From the NCBI GenBank assembly GCA_022113835.1, contig JAILWY010000007.1:10021001-10085000 (forward strand): a DNA stretch of 64,000 bases. Reading direction: 5' to 3'. Source of the stretch: Atopsyche davidsoni (lineage: Eukaryota > Arthropoda > Insecta > Trichoptera > Hydrobiosidae). Within the stretch, counting starts at the first letter, position 1. Each line of letters starts with the position of its first letter. The position numbers and the translations under genes were made by a program. Of this stretch, positions 25,583-36,071 are shown in pieces. The notes beneath the pieces are model-generated. The model had not been told where the DNA came from. It searched no databases and saw only the letters and a list, made by a program, of their open reading frames with translations.

Positions 25583-26116
25583 ATACCACGGTTATTATAC
25601 GCGACCCAGCTATGCGCGGTTTCACTATAACGCGAATTTCAAATGCCTCGCATTACGCGAATTTCTCATTTAAAGAATGTGTATGAACATAATGTAGTCA
25701 TTGACTTCTTCAGAGGCACCAACTGGAGAGCCAATGCCGACAGGAAGGTCTGTGCCTGGATGACCTGAAGTCGGTGGCGAGACACCCTCAGTTGATGAAG
25801 TCACTGGATGGCTTCTTGAAGCGTGTTATCGGAATCATAAAAAATATAAACCAGGGGGTGTAGCTTCAGTCACTCCCATATGTAGATCAATTCGATCGAC
25901 TAGTTTGGATAGTCCCCAAATTGTGACGACAAACCTTGTATATAACAAGCAAGGTACCAAACCTATATATTTAAAAAAAGCACTTTAATAAAGTAATACT
26001 GCATAAAGTGTTCTTTGATATAAAATGATTCGTATTTTTTTGTATTAAGTTTTGACTATGTATGTATATTTAAGCGTAAACCCAGATTTTTACCGGAACG
26101 TATCATGGTATTACTG
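25583..26116 (-). mobile_element. Tigger/pogo-type MITE, interrupted copy
   Basis: The right end reads GGTATTACTG then TA, and the flanking 100 bp match the element at 4340-4760 in reverse, including AATGATTCGTATTTTTTTGTATT and ATACTGCATAAAGTG. The left side keeps GCGCGGTTTCACTATAACGCGAA but the outermost bases have decayed. About 270 bp of unrelated DNA (25706-25975) replaces the middle; this segment also occurs at 34560-34830. Confidence 0.75.
25706..25975 (+). repeat. Dispersed repeat C, copy 1 (inside Tigger MITE)
   Basis: CTGGAGAGCCAATGCCGACAGG, GATGAAGTCACTGGATGGCTTCT, CCAGGGGGTGTAGCTTCAGT and the final ACAAACCTTGTATATAACAAG...AAACCTATA match 34560-34830 in reverse. The sequence is richer in GC than its host and ends in an AT-rich tail. 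It could be the 3' end of a LINE or a SINE. A short frame around MKSLDGF.KRVIG is shared by both copies, but I recognise no protein. Confidence 0.55.
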
Positions 26117-28130
26117 TATATAATTTTTAGTGACAGCGCCGATTTTGGCTCCCGTGTTTCCAAATACCGGTAAGGTTAGGTATCGTTTGTGTCAGTAGCT
26201 ACTCGGTATTGCTGAGTTTTGTTGGGTAAGTTCTGCTGCTGGGTTAGGTTATCTTCGCCCAGCAGCTCATGCAGTTGCCGGGTTGGTTTCGGTCGGGCTT
26301 GGTTGTTCACAATGCGCACGACTCCGCGCAGGACTCCAGCGGCCTGTCAATTGTTCTTCCTCGGCTGACTGCGCCGCAAGATAGTCCGATTGTCTTATCG
26401 TCCCCCGCGCAATCTTACTGTATCATCTGCCGGGCTCCTGGCCATCAACAGCGCGGTGATTCTTATTTTCAGTACATTTTCTCTTCAGTTGGTGCTCTCA
26501 TTAGAACTATCGCGATCTTTTGGTATCGAACGTTGAAATGATGCTTATCGTATTCAATATGATACGTGTATTATGAAATAACACCATCATTATAATATGA
26601 TCTTTTAACTTGGGTGCTGTGCTGCATTGTTTGGTCTCAATACTGGAACCTTGTCCCTGAAGATGCACAACGCAGAACAATACACAAGAAATAAGATTAT
26701 CTATTAACTACTCCCAAAACCTGCGAACACACTGATCATTGTATTTTTTTTAAATGTATAAACACCAGAAACGTCGAAAAATTATTGTGTTTTTTTTTAA
26801 ATCGCATGTGTACGAGAATGATAATTTAATTCGTTTTCTGTGCTTCAAAAATACTTTTTCACGTTATTTCCTGCGTAAATCGATAAATCTAAAAACAGTG
26901 TGCATAAAATCCACCTGTATGGCTTTAAACGCAGATTTATTAAATAATAAATAATAATCATCGGTAAAAATACAAAACAATGTTCGTGCGACGTCGTGAC
27001 CACCGCGGATATTGCCTCTCGGTTTGTACCATTTTACTTGCGGCCGAGAAAAAAGCTCCGAGAATCTTCGATTCCTCCTTCGGCTGTCGATTGTTTCGGC
27101 CGTTTTTTGTTTCGATTTTTTCTCTCATTTCGTTTTTGAGCTGACGCGTGATTTCCTTGCCCCAAGATGGAGGAGTAATTTATGAGCCTACATCTTACGC
27201 TTCGATGAGGTCTTTAAAAGTTTTTTGCCCTGCCGATACTTAGTATGGGCGACGACCCTTTTCGGACCCCTGAGTAAATACACAGCCTCCGTAATGAATC
27301 GACAATTTCGGACCTCTGTATACGTTTCTATAATTTAACCGTATGGCTGCATTTTGGGAGATTCTTTTAATGGATTTTTTTTCAAACAATATTTTTTTTC
27401 AATATTATCACAAAATACTTTTCTTGGCATTTTTATACTAAAACTTGCAAAAAAATATGGACTATCTTTTTTACATAAATCGTTTAATAATGGATTTAAG
27501 CATGTCTGCTTCATATTTTATAGTGTTCAAAGCAAAATCTAACAATAAAAATAAATATCAAAGAAAAAAATACTACGTCAAAACCATCAATGTAAACTCA
27601 TCAGGTTTCTATATATATTGAGTTATCGAATTAGTTCATATTTATATGAAATTTTTACTCGGCAGGTATTGATGTATATGCCTGGGATAAATACGATTTT
27701 TTACCAAGTATTTTGGATACAAGAAACAGAAAACAAAAAAATACCAGACACCGTTCAAAAAGTGTTGATACTATATTTATATATAAAATTTACCTAATCT
27801 ATCCTTACGTAACTTTAAACATAATTTTAAATAAAACAATGTGATTTATATTACAACACTGTATTTTTCATTTTTATTTTATGTACATATAATAAAGCTT
27901 TATGATTTGGGTAGGTTATGGAATTTATGTACACGTTTTACGTCTTCACACAGAGGCGAGCTTTCTGTGGGTATACAAAAAGTGTTGAGGCGCTGTGGTC
28001 ATAAATAAGGCAGCGGTCACATTGTACGAGGCGGCGCGTCGTCGCGGCTTAGCGATGATTACGGCGAGATAATGCACACTCGGCGACAGTCCACGTGTGC
28101 GCCGGGATTAATATCGCCTCAGTCCCAGGA
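26117..28130. other. Spacer with GC island and a CTGAAGATG fragment
   Basis: A GC-richer stretch at 26220-26460 holds an open frame with a CIICRAPGH motif (see rejected list). CCCTGAAGATGCACAACGC at 26655 and CCCAAAACCTGCGAACACAC at 26714 mark a fragment of the dispersed CTGAxGATG family. GC islands lie at about 27000-27190 and 28005-28140. Confidence 0.45.
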
Positions 28131-28720
28131 TTCGGATAGAGAAGCAGGGAATCCGGACAAAAATACCGGTTTCCCGATAAATAGAATCAATCTGTCGTTA
28201 GTATTGAAAAAACCCATGACTAGAATTGATTTGCATACCGACAATATAATGATATGGTTACTGAGTAAAAAAGAAGGAAATCCGGACAAAAATACCGGTT
28301 TCCCGACAAATAGAATCAATCTGTCGTATTATTGGAAAAACCCATGACTAGAATTAATTTGCATACCGAGAATATAATGATTTGGTTACTGAGTAAAAAA
28401 GAAGGAAATCCGGACAAAAATACCGGTTTCCCGACAAATAGAATCAATCTGTCGATATTATTAGATAAACCCATGACTAGAATTGATTTGCATGCCGAGA
28501 ATATAATGATTAGGTCACTGAGTAAAAAAGAAGGAAATCCGGACAAAAATACCGGTTTCCCGACAAATAGAATCAATCTGTCGTTATTATTGGAAAAACC
28601 CATGACTAGAATTGATTTGCATACCGAGAATATAATAATTTGGTTACTGAGTGAAAAATAAAGAAATCCGGACAAAATACCGGTTTCCCGACAAATAGTA
28701 CCAATATGATTAAATTTATA
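28131..28720 (+). repeat. 129-bp tandem array, open on both strands
   Basis: ATCCGGACAAAAATACCGG recurs at 28151, 28280, 28408, 28537 and 28666, giving periods of 129, 128, 129 and 129. Units are about 90-95 percent identical by eye. Because 129 is 43 codons, frames stay open through the array on the plus strand (28072-28347, 28332-28661) and minus strand (28119-28319, 28316-28675); the single 128-bp unit shifts frame near 28340. The plus-strand translation repeats GNPDKNTGFPTNRINLS and MTRIDLHTENI. Each unit carries a CCGG...CCGG mini inverted repeat. I see no start context, signal peptide or splice sites that would argue for a gene; a satellite-like array is the simplest reading. Confidence 0.85.
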
Positions 28721-29075
28721 TACGACGACACTAGATTAATATCACGAGTGTGTATATTGTTCTGGTGTGTGGATTCGCATTGGAAGAAATTTACCCCGAC
28801 AAAAATACCGGATACTTAATAAATTGTTTTTATGTGAGTAAATTTATATTATTATATTAGTAATGTATGTGCTCGGGTATATGCTATTATGATTCATGAA
28901 TTTAGATGGAGAAACAGAGAATCCGGACTAAAATACCAGATTGCAAAAAGCGTAGAAATGTGTTGTTTTTTTATTTAATACACGTATGCTGGAGAATAAA
29001 ATCAAATAGATTCACGTAAATATCTGAATTTCTGTATTATACCTAAAAATAAAGACACTCGGACAAGCTTAAAAT
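28721..29075 (+). repeat. Degenerate continuation of the 129-bp array
   Basis: The CCGGACAAAAATACCGG core reappears in decayed form at about 28793 (CCCGACAAAAATACCGG), 28921 (ATCCGGACTAAAATACC) and about 29054 (CTCGGACAAGC), spaced 127, 128 and about 133. The intervening sequence no longer matches well. This gives a gradient from well-kept units upstream to barely recognisable ones downstream. Confidence 0.55.
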
Positions 29076-32000
29076 ATAAGACGCTGATACTTTAAATATT
29101 ATGTATTTGTATGGGTTTTATTATTATTTTCAAAACATGTATTTGAAATACCGGAAACCAGACATACTTTCAAAGTATGTAAGTACTTATTGAGTATTCA
29201 CACACGCAATAGGTAAAAACTATAAACTAGGGGCATAATTTTAATAGGCACTAAAAACCGCTTTAAAAAATAAAGAGCAAACAAAGAGTTCTGTAATCTA
29301 GGAAATTAAGAAAGCATTTTATTCGTTTAATTAGATATCATATTTATAAAGTCATAAAAAAATAATGAACGGTCTCACGAACCGCTTTGGGAAAAATTTG
29401 AAGGACCAAATATCTAATGCTCGATGATTCGAAATATATTAAAATCGATTTCACGTTAAACTGTCTCGATAGGTTATGAAGATTGGAGAAGATATCGTTT
29501 TTTTGCTATCGAAAGCAAAAAAACGTGTAAAAAAGGGGTTGACACTGAACGAAGTCTATTGGAACTAATTTTGATAGACACATTATTGATATTCTTTTTC
29601 CTATAAACATATTTAAGAATTTTAAACTATCAATGTTTGTTCCGTGGAAGTTTTATAGAGATTGAAGTTGCTGATATATTTTGAAATATAACATCTATAG
29701 TAAACACTGTTTATTTCAGGAATATAATTTGACAACCTGCAATTATAACGCAAAACCGAGCTGTTGTATTGTTATTTTATAATAAATTTAACAAATGATT
29801 TTTTTAAATTATTATGATACTAATCATTAAAAAAAATTGTTTTGAGAAACACTAAGTATTAAATTCTCTTTGTTGTTTATATTCCAGATAACTAGACCTC
29901 TCATGACACAAAAAAATATATTTACGACATACAAAGTATCACATTACATGAACTTCTATCACTGTGGAGTTCTATGGATGCGACCATCCATTATGTCCAG
30001 CTCGCCTCGTGTGATCATCTTCATAAAATACCAGCTCAAATGAGCCGAGGGAGCTTTCTTCGTACAGTTCCGTTTCATAGCATCGCCTTTAAGCGGTATT
30101 CGGCGACCAGTTTCTCAGTAATGCTGACGTGTTTAACCATTACGTATAAATTAACGTCATCGCGTTTTTTTTCAGGCGCTTAGTTTTACAAACGTCGCAT
30201 TCAAAATTGTCAAAAACGGGGTAAGAACAAAATACTGCGACTTTTTAATCTTAGGCTTTTAAAAGTCATATTACATCCAAAATATCAAGCAATTTTAATG
30301 TATCACATTTTTTAAAATACATAATTCTCAAAAGTCAGTCAAGAGGTCATAATTGGCCGGCAAGTATAATAAAATAAAATAGTGCCATCCTATATTTTAT
30401 TTAATAATTGCCACTCTTCAAAAGTGATAGTTTTGTATATTTGAATTTTGTTTCGATAAATATTATTTTTATATTAAAACGTCTACATTTTTGCCTTCAT
30501 CTGTTTGATTATATCTAGAATAACTCGATGCCCCAGAGCAATATTTGGTTCATTCGAGTGTAAATTGAATCAAAATTGAATTGACTTGTTTGCCTTCGCA
30601 GCGCCACTTTGTTGGTAAACATTAGAAATTCTAAGTAATTTGATAATGGGTACTAAGCAACGTATGTTCTTATTTATTCAGTTGGGTTTTGGAGTTCTCG
30701 TGTGTGTTTAAATACTCTATTGATTCCGTTCAAACTATTTCATCGATAATTAATTAGAAAATTTAATATATTTTCCTTTTATTTTTGTCTGAATTATAAT
30801 CAAGTATTTATAAAGCATATTGGAATTTGCTGTTTATATTAGATCCACTTATATTTAAATACTATACAGTAAAGCAATGTGTAAGCGCGCACACAGTCGA
30901 AATTCCAAAAAAAAATACTTTATTTTTCCACTTTACAATTAACCATTTGCAGTACTAATTGAAATAATATTTGAAAAAAACATTTTAGGTTATTCTTTAT
31001 TGTTAGAAATTTTGACCTAAATATAGATGCAACACTTGCAATATATTGAAAATTTTCTCTGCGGTATTTCCTTTACAAATATAATAACTCCAAAAAGCAC
31101 ATCGCATTTTCAACTGCACTCATGAAGACAATGCATTTTCAGGAAAACGAATTCAGTTTATCGATACAACAGAAAAGGCTTTCTAGCTTGTAGTGCGCTG
31201 GCTTTCAACAATAATCTAGGAAGACATCCCCCGTAATGCCTGCACTCCGGACTAATGGCGCCGCTGACCGCGAGCCTCCCTCTTCCCACTCTTCAAACTT
31301 TTCAGCTGCAGTCGAATATCTCCACGAATCGTTCTTGAGAACTGAAATACTCCGGAGTCGCCTGAAATGCCTCGGCTCTGAGCCATCTGGTGACGCTGCT
31401 TTCTTGGCACTTTACTTCAAAACCTTTTTTTGTCTTCTCCCTTAAAATCTTAACACATAATTTTTTTTTGCCTTTTTTGTATTTCATTGTATTTCCTCTG
31501 CTACTTCCATAAAAACGTCCGGTCTAATGCCTCATTAAAAATGGATTCACATAAATGATTGCTCTTGTTACTTCACAATGGGCTATTTTCCCATTTGCCA
31601 CGGTGTAAAACAATGCTTTGTACTCTTTCGCTTTTTTTTTCGGGAAAAGTAAATTTAAATTAAAATAAAGCATATTTTTTTTATATCGGTGGTAATAAAG
31701 AGATTTTAACAATTGTAACTCGTATCAATTTATCTCAAAAAAACCTTTGAAAGACTTTACTGGGTCTTGTTACAGTTCGGAATGAACTCATCAACATTGG
31801 TATTTCGCGTAACGTCACGACCTCCAGTTATCTTTTTACACATTATTCGCTTCTGGTACTCTGGCTGTATTCTCGCATTTTTTTCCAGCGCTTTTCTTTG
31901 TCTAAAAACTCATTTTTCGCCCTCTTAGCCTTTTATGGATTTCGCGTAATGGCGACACATTGTTTGCCGGCTCCTCAGCGCGGGGTGTTTACATTTACGA

Positions 32001-34559
32001 CGCGATTTCTTATTTCGTCTGCGGGAAGACGTTAGAGGCAGTAATTTAAATAACTTTTTATCTCCTCTTGAAGAGAACATCGCGAGGTAAAAATCGAGAG
32101 TCAAATTCGATATCTCGATACGCGTACACTATAAAAATGTACTTTTAGCATATATTTTTATGACTGAATCCCTTATACATTCAAAGAATCGTGATTTTTT
32201 ATATTCTGCTCGTAAAATACACGCATTCTCAACGGGCAACATTGAATGTTATTGGATTTTTTTATACGATACCCATGGCCATGTAAAATTTTGCACATAT
32301 AAAATGATAAAATAAATGTGCTTCAATAAATATCTAGAGTAAAAGATCTGCCCTAAGTCTGTCAGCGAGCTTTTTCACAAAAGTTCTCCTATCACAAAAG
32401 AAGTAATTACTCCATCTCTAATCCCTTTCATTTCCACTATCAAACCCCATTATGGTTTTCTTTCTGTTTCGTTTTCTTTTCCAGGACTTTCTATACGCAT
32501 TTCATTCGTTGCCTAGAATATCAGAAATCCTCCTTTATTAATAGGCAGCTATACTTTGTGTGGAATTTTCTTCTGTGTGTTTGCTTAATTAATTTAGTTC
32601 CGGTAATAAATTCAAATTGATATGTTTGGCATGGAATTTTTACCAATGTGACAATAGCCTAACTAAATATTATACATTTCATGATAATTAATCAATTCAT
32701 TTTTATTAATAGTGGCGTGGAGTTAAGGTTCGATACAAATCATGAAAAAATATTATTAAATAAACACATTTTCAATCATACATTTTTTCACATTAAATGT
32801 GAAATTACTCTTTTTTATATGAGATTTTATGAGTAATAAAATACACGTATTAAATTAATATTAGTTTATTATGAGTTATTGAAACAGTTGTAATTCATTA
32901 AATGAAAAACACTTTTGTTAATTTTATTTTGTTTTTATATTCTTTTGAATATGTATTTGCAAAATTTTTTTTTTTTAAATAACTATTTTTTAACAAATAA
33001 TTTTTTTTTTGTTATTAGTAATATAAGTTATTTTTATTGATTATACTCAGAGCTTGCCTAGTGAGTGGTTCCGCTGAAGCGGCTTTTGTAGCAGGAGCGC
33101 ACGAGCCTCATTATGCGATGATCTCCTGCTGGTATGACAGGCTGACGTGATGCTGCCCTGATATTGTCTCAGCAGCGAGGAGTCTCCGGCTTTATTTAGC
33201 AGTCAGCCTCCCTGAAGGGCCGCGACACTCGGACATCGGCGGGTCTCTCTGGCGGCGAAACGCGAGCGGGTGGTCACGACCAACCCCGCGAGGACGCCTT
33301 AAAATACTTATCTAATTTAAAAAATATATTTTAAAATATATATATATATATATATATGAGCTACTCGTCGGCCGCGTCCGAGGCTCTATTGGGTTGCACA
33401 AATAAAATGGCCGACTTCCGCCCTCGCGTAAAAAAATCATAGAGAACAAATACGCTCGATAAAATATTTATTTTATTTTATTGTGTTTCGGTCGGTTCCA
33501 GCGACCGGTGGATAAATCCCTTCTGATGTTTTTGCATGGGCAGAATCTGTTTGCGATCACGGTGTGCCATAAAATACGAAGGCTCACCTGACAAGCGCGG
33601 TGCCCGCTCGTTCCGGCCGCAAATGGCCGCTCCGATGTGACATCATCGCCGGCCAATCTGCGTTACTCGCCTGAGAGCTTTTCGGCGACATTCGGCCTGC
33701 GAGCCCCGCGGGAAGTCGTGCGCCCGCGATACTCCCTTTGGCTCGATTTTATTATATTTTTAATCTTTATTCCAATGAAAAAAATAATTTTCATCGTTCT
33801 ATACTACTACTACTTCTATATACTACGCCCTGTTCAAAGAATATTAACTTATATGTTTGTAGCAAACTTGGATACGTTTCGCGATTTTGGAGAATAGTTT
33901 GTTAAAAATCACCAAATCTGCCCGTCTAAAGCATCGGTCACAAATACATAAAAAAATGTTTATAATGCATTTAAGAAATACGTATCAGGGTGGCGGAATT
34001 CGGGAGGATATTGGGCGCTGCGATTCCGTGTCCGCCCTCGCATCATACACTATATAAATAAATACCCCGATGCCTGATTTACATTCAATGGAGGACACTT
34101 AGTGTTTATTTCCCCGGCTGTCTGCGCCCCTGGCGAGGCTCGCCCGCGCGTCTCGCGCTTCCCCCGGGAGCCCCCGAATATTACGTTACTATTCCTTATT
34201 TATTGCCACCGGGAATTAAGGAGCGGACAATTGCGGCCGCGGATAATGTGACAACATCCCCCCTTCGGCGTCCTGCAGCCGCGCATCTAAATGCGCCCAT
34301 TTCGGTTTTTTGCCCTCCGCGCGCGGCTGATTTCCTTGCAATTAAATTCGGGACGAAGAATTCAATGCCCGAATAAATTTTGCAAAAAAAGCTCTCGGAC
34401 AATTTGGTTTGTTTTAAAAGTTAATTCAAATGCTGCGAAATTGGACTTTTTGAAACTCCGGATTTAATGGGTTTTTTTTTTTTTGTAATTTCTCGAACCG
34501 TCAACTGTAGAGGCATTTATCTTGCCGCAGACGCGATGTCCTGTTTTTTATTTTTTTAT
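29076..34559. other. Long spacer
   Basis: About 5.5 kb with no gene or element recognised. It is very AT-rich overall, with GC islands at about 31200-31400, 31930-32040, 33060-33300, 33590-33735 and 34105-34345 and an AT microsatellite at 33335-33358. Confidence 0.5.
33335..33358. repeat. (TA)n microsatellite
   Basis: About twelve TA units directly visible, just downstream of a GC-rich island. Confidence 0.85.
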
Positions 34560-34830
34560 TTTATAGGTTTGATACCTTCCTTGTTATGTACAAGGTTTGT
34601 CATCACAATTGGGGAAACTTTCCAAACTAGTCAATCGAAATTGTGCTATATATATGGGAGTGACTGAAGCTACACCCCCTGGTTCATCTTCTGTACGGTT
34701 CCGATGACACGCTTCCAGAAGCCATCCAGTGACTTCATCAACTGTCACAGGTCATCCAGTCACAGGCGATCCTGTCGGCATTGGCTCTCCAGTTCGCGTC
34801 CCGTTGATGCACAGTGATCGAGACCAAAAT
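34560..34830 (-). repeat. Dispersed repeat C, copy 2
   Basis: Reverse-orientation copy of the segment inserted at 25706-25975: TATAGGTTTGATACCTTCCT, AGTGACTGAAGCTACACCCC, GCTTCCAGAAGCCATCCAGT and CCTGTCGGCATTGGCTCTCC all match. No Tigger sequence flanks this copy, so the repeat moves independently of that MITE. Confidence 0.55.
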
Positions 34831-35340
34831 ATACTTTCAAAGATGAATTATAATGTAATGTAATAATATACAAGGCGATAACCGCAGGGGGTAGCAGGAA
34901 ACCGCGCCACACGAGGAGGTGCTCGGCAAACAACTCTCGCGTTGCGCTCTGCAATTAGAGCTCGCCAGGGACACTGCCAGGAGCGCAGGCCGCAGGGGGC
35001 GTACCTCTCCCGTCCCAGCTGGCCGCAGACCGCAAGCCGAATTGCGACAGTCGCGTCCCAATGACGCGTTCGGGTCGTGATTGTGACGGAAGCGCCGGCG
35101 AACATCTCTCTTGAATTACAAGTTTCTAATATTACTGCCATCCTCTACAGAGCGCTCCAACACTGGTGCTCTCAAAGCGAAAACTAGAAATATATAACTT
35201 TACACATTATTTTTTTGAAGTTCCATAGTTTCGGCTCCAATAAAATGACTAAAAATATTTGTTTCATGTCATATTTGTACTTCAAATGTCGAGAGGTACA
35301 AATCAAATTACTCTGTCTTTAATTTGTATGTTATCATTCT
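34831..35340. other. Spacer with GC island
   Basis: A GC-rich island at about 34880-35110 is open in more than one minus-strand frame with Cys/Arg/Ala-rich translations. I recognise no domain. Confidence 0.45.
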
Positions 35341-35726
35341 TCGTCAAGTGCCTCTCCTCAATGGAGGTTGGCTACCATTTCACTGAGCATGTACTCATGC
35401 TGAACCAGTTTCATGGTTTTCTAAGGAGAAAATAGAGTGACTACACTGGACCCACTGGTCTCCGGGTCCTTCTACATCGCAGTTTTATATTGGAAGGAAA
35501 AGTCTGGGTATTGCTGCTGCCCAATAGCATCATTATAAAACCTTTCCTTACAAATATACTCCTTCTGCAGCAAGCTACAGAAACAATAGCAGAAACCCCT
35601 CCAAACGTATTTCAGAGCACATAACTCCAAGTCCGCTGCTCCATTACCGATACTTTACACACGCTCAGTATACAGAATGGCAGCCATGCACAAGCAACAG
35701 AATGGGTAGAGCGGGGAGTAATTATT
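35341..35726 (-). repeat. Dispersed repeat B, copy 1
   Basis: Shares with 54824-55610 the blocks GGAGGTTGGC.ACCATTTCA, TTCTGCAGCAAGCTACAGAA and GGCAGCCATGCACAAGCAAC. On the minus strand about 60 codons are open up to a stop at 35472-35474 and include CYCFCSLLQKEY and GQQQYPDFSFQY. Both peptide strings recur in copy 2, though frame-shifted relative to each other there. Identity is unknown; it may be a transposon coding remnant or a non-coding element whose frame is open by chance. A poly-AT flank follows at 35727. Confidence 0.55.
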
Positions 35727-36029
35727 ATAAATTTTAATAAATATTTTAATAATAAATATCATGGCTGTTATGCATTGTATTAAATAATCAATTGCAATTA
35801 TAATCCGCGAACACTTTCTTTGTAATTATCTTTGCTTCTTTGTATTAAAAGCTAGCGCGGTTGTGCTAAACAAGATGCAATTAAATTTGTAAAGTTCCCA
35901 TTTAAGTCCGCGGGATTATGTTGTCGAGCTAACGAAGCGCTTGTCTGAAATTTCTCTTAACCCAATATGTGGCGGAGTGCAGTCGTTGTGCCTTTATTTG
36001 TACTTATGGCATTTTATTCTTTGTTCCAG
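35727..36029. other. Spacer
   Basis: AT-rich sequence leading to a pyrimidine-rich tract and AG at 36028-36029. No gene seen. Confidence 0.5.
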
Positions 36030-36065
36030 GTATGTTCCCCGACAATAATCTATGGAAAGCAAGCG
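36030..36065 (+). other. Candidate 36-nt microexon
   Basis: A pyrimidine-rich tract ending TTCTTTGTTCCAG is followed by 36 nt and a near-consensus donor GTAAGT at 36066-36071. The 36 nt are open in two frames (VCSPTIIYGKQA or MFPDNNLWKAS plus a split codon) and would keep frame if skipped. No neighbouring exon is recognised, so this rests only on splice-site quality. A second segment with the identical CAGGTATGTTCCC junction lies at 50180. Confidence 0.22.
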
Positions 36066-36071
36066 GTAAGT

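Noticed and set aside
26170..26260. GGTTAGG-type words suggesting insect telomeric TTAGG repeats (also near 1815 and 20005)
   Set aside because: Only one or two units occur at each site, not a tandem array.
26269..26541. Possible retroviral-like gag zinc knuckle (CIICRAPGHQQRGD)
   Set aside because: It has Cys-x2-Cys-x4-His but lacks the final cysteine, and no neighbouring gag, protease or reverse transcriptase frame is present. The surrounding sequence is a GC-rich island in which open frames are expected by chance.
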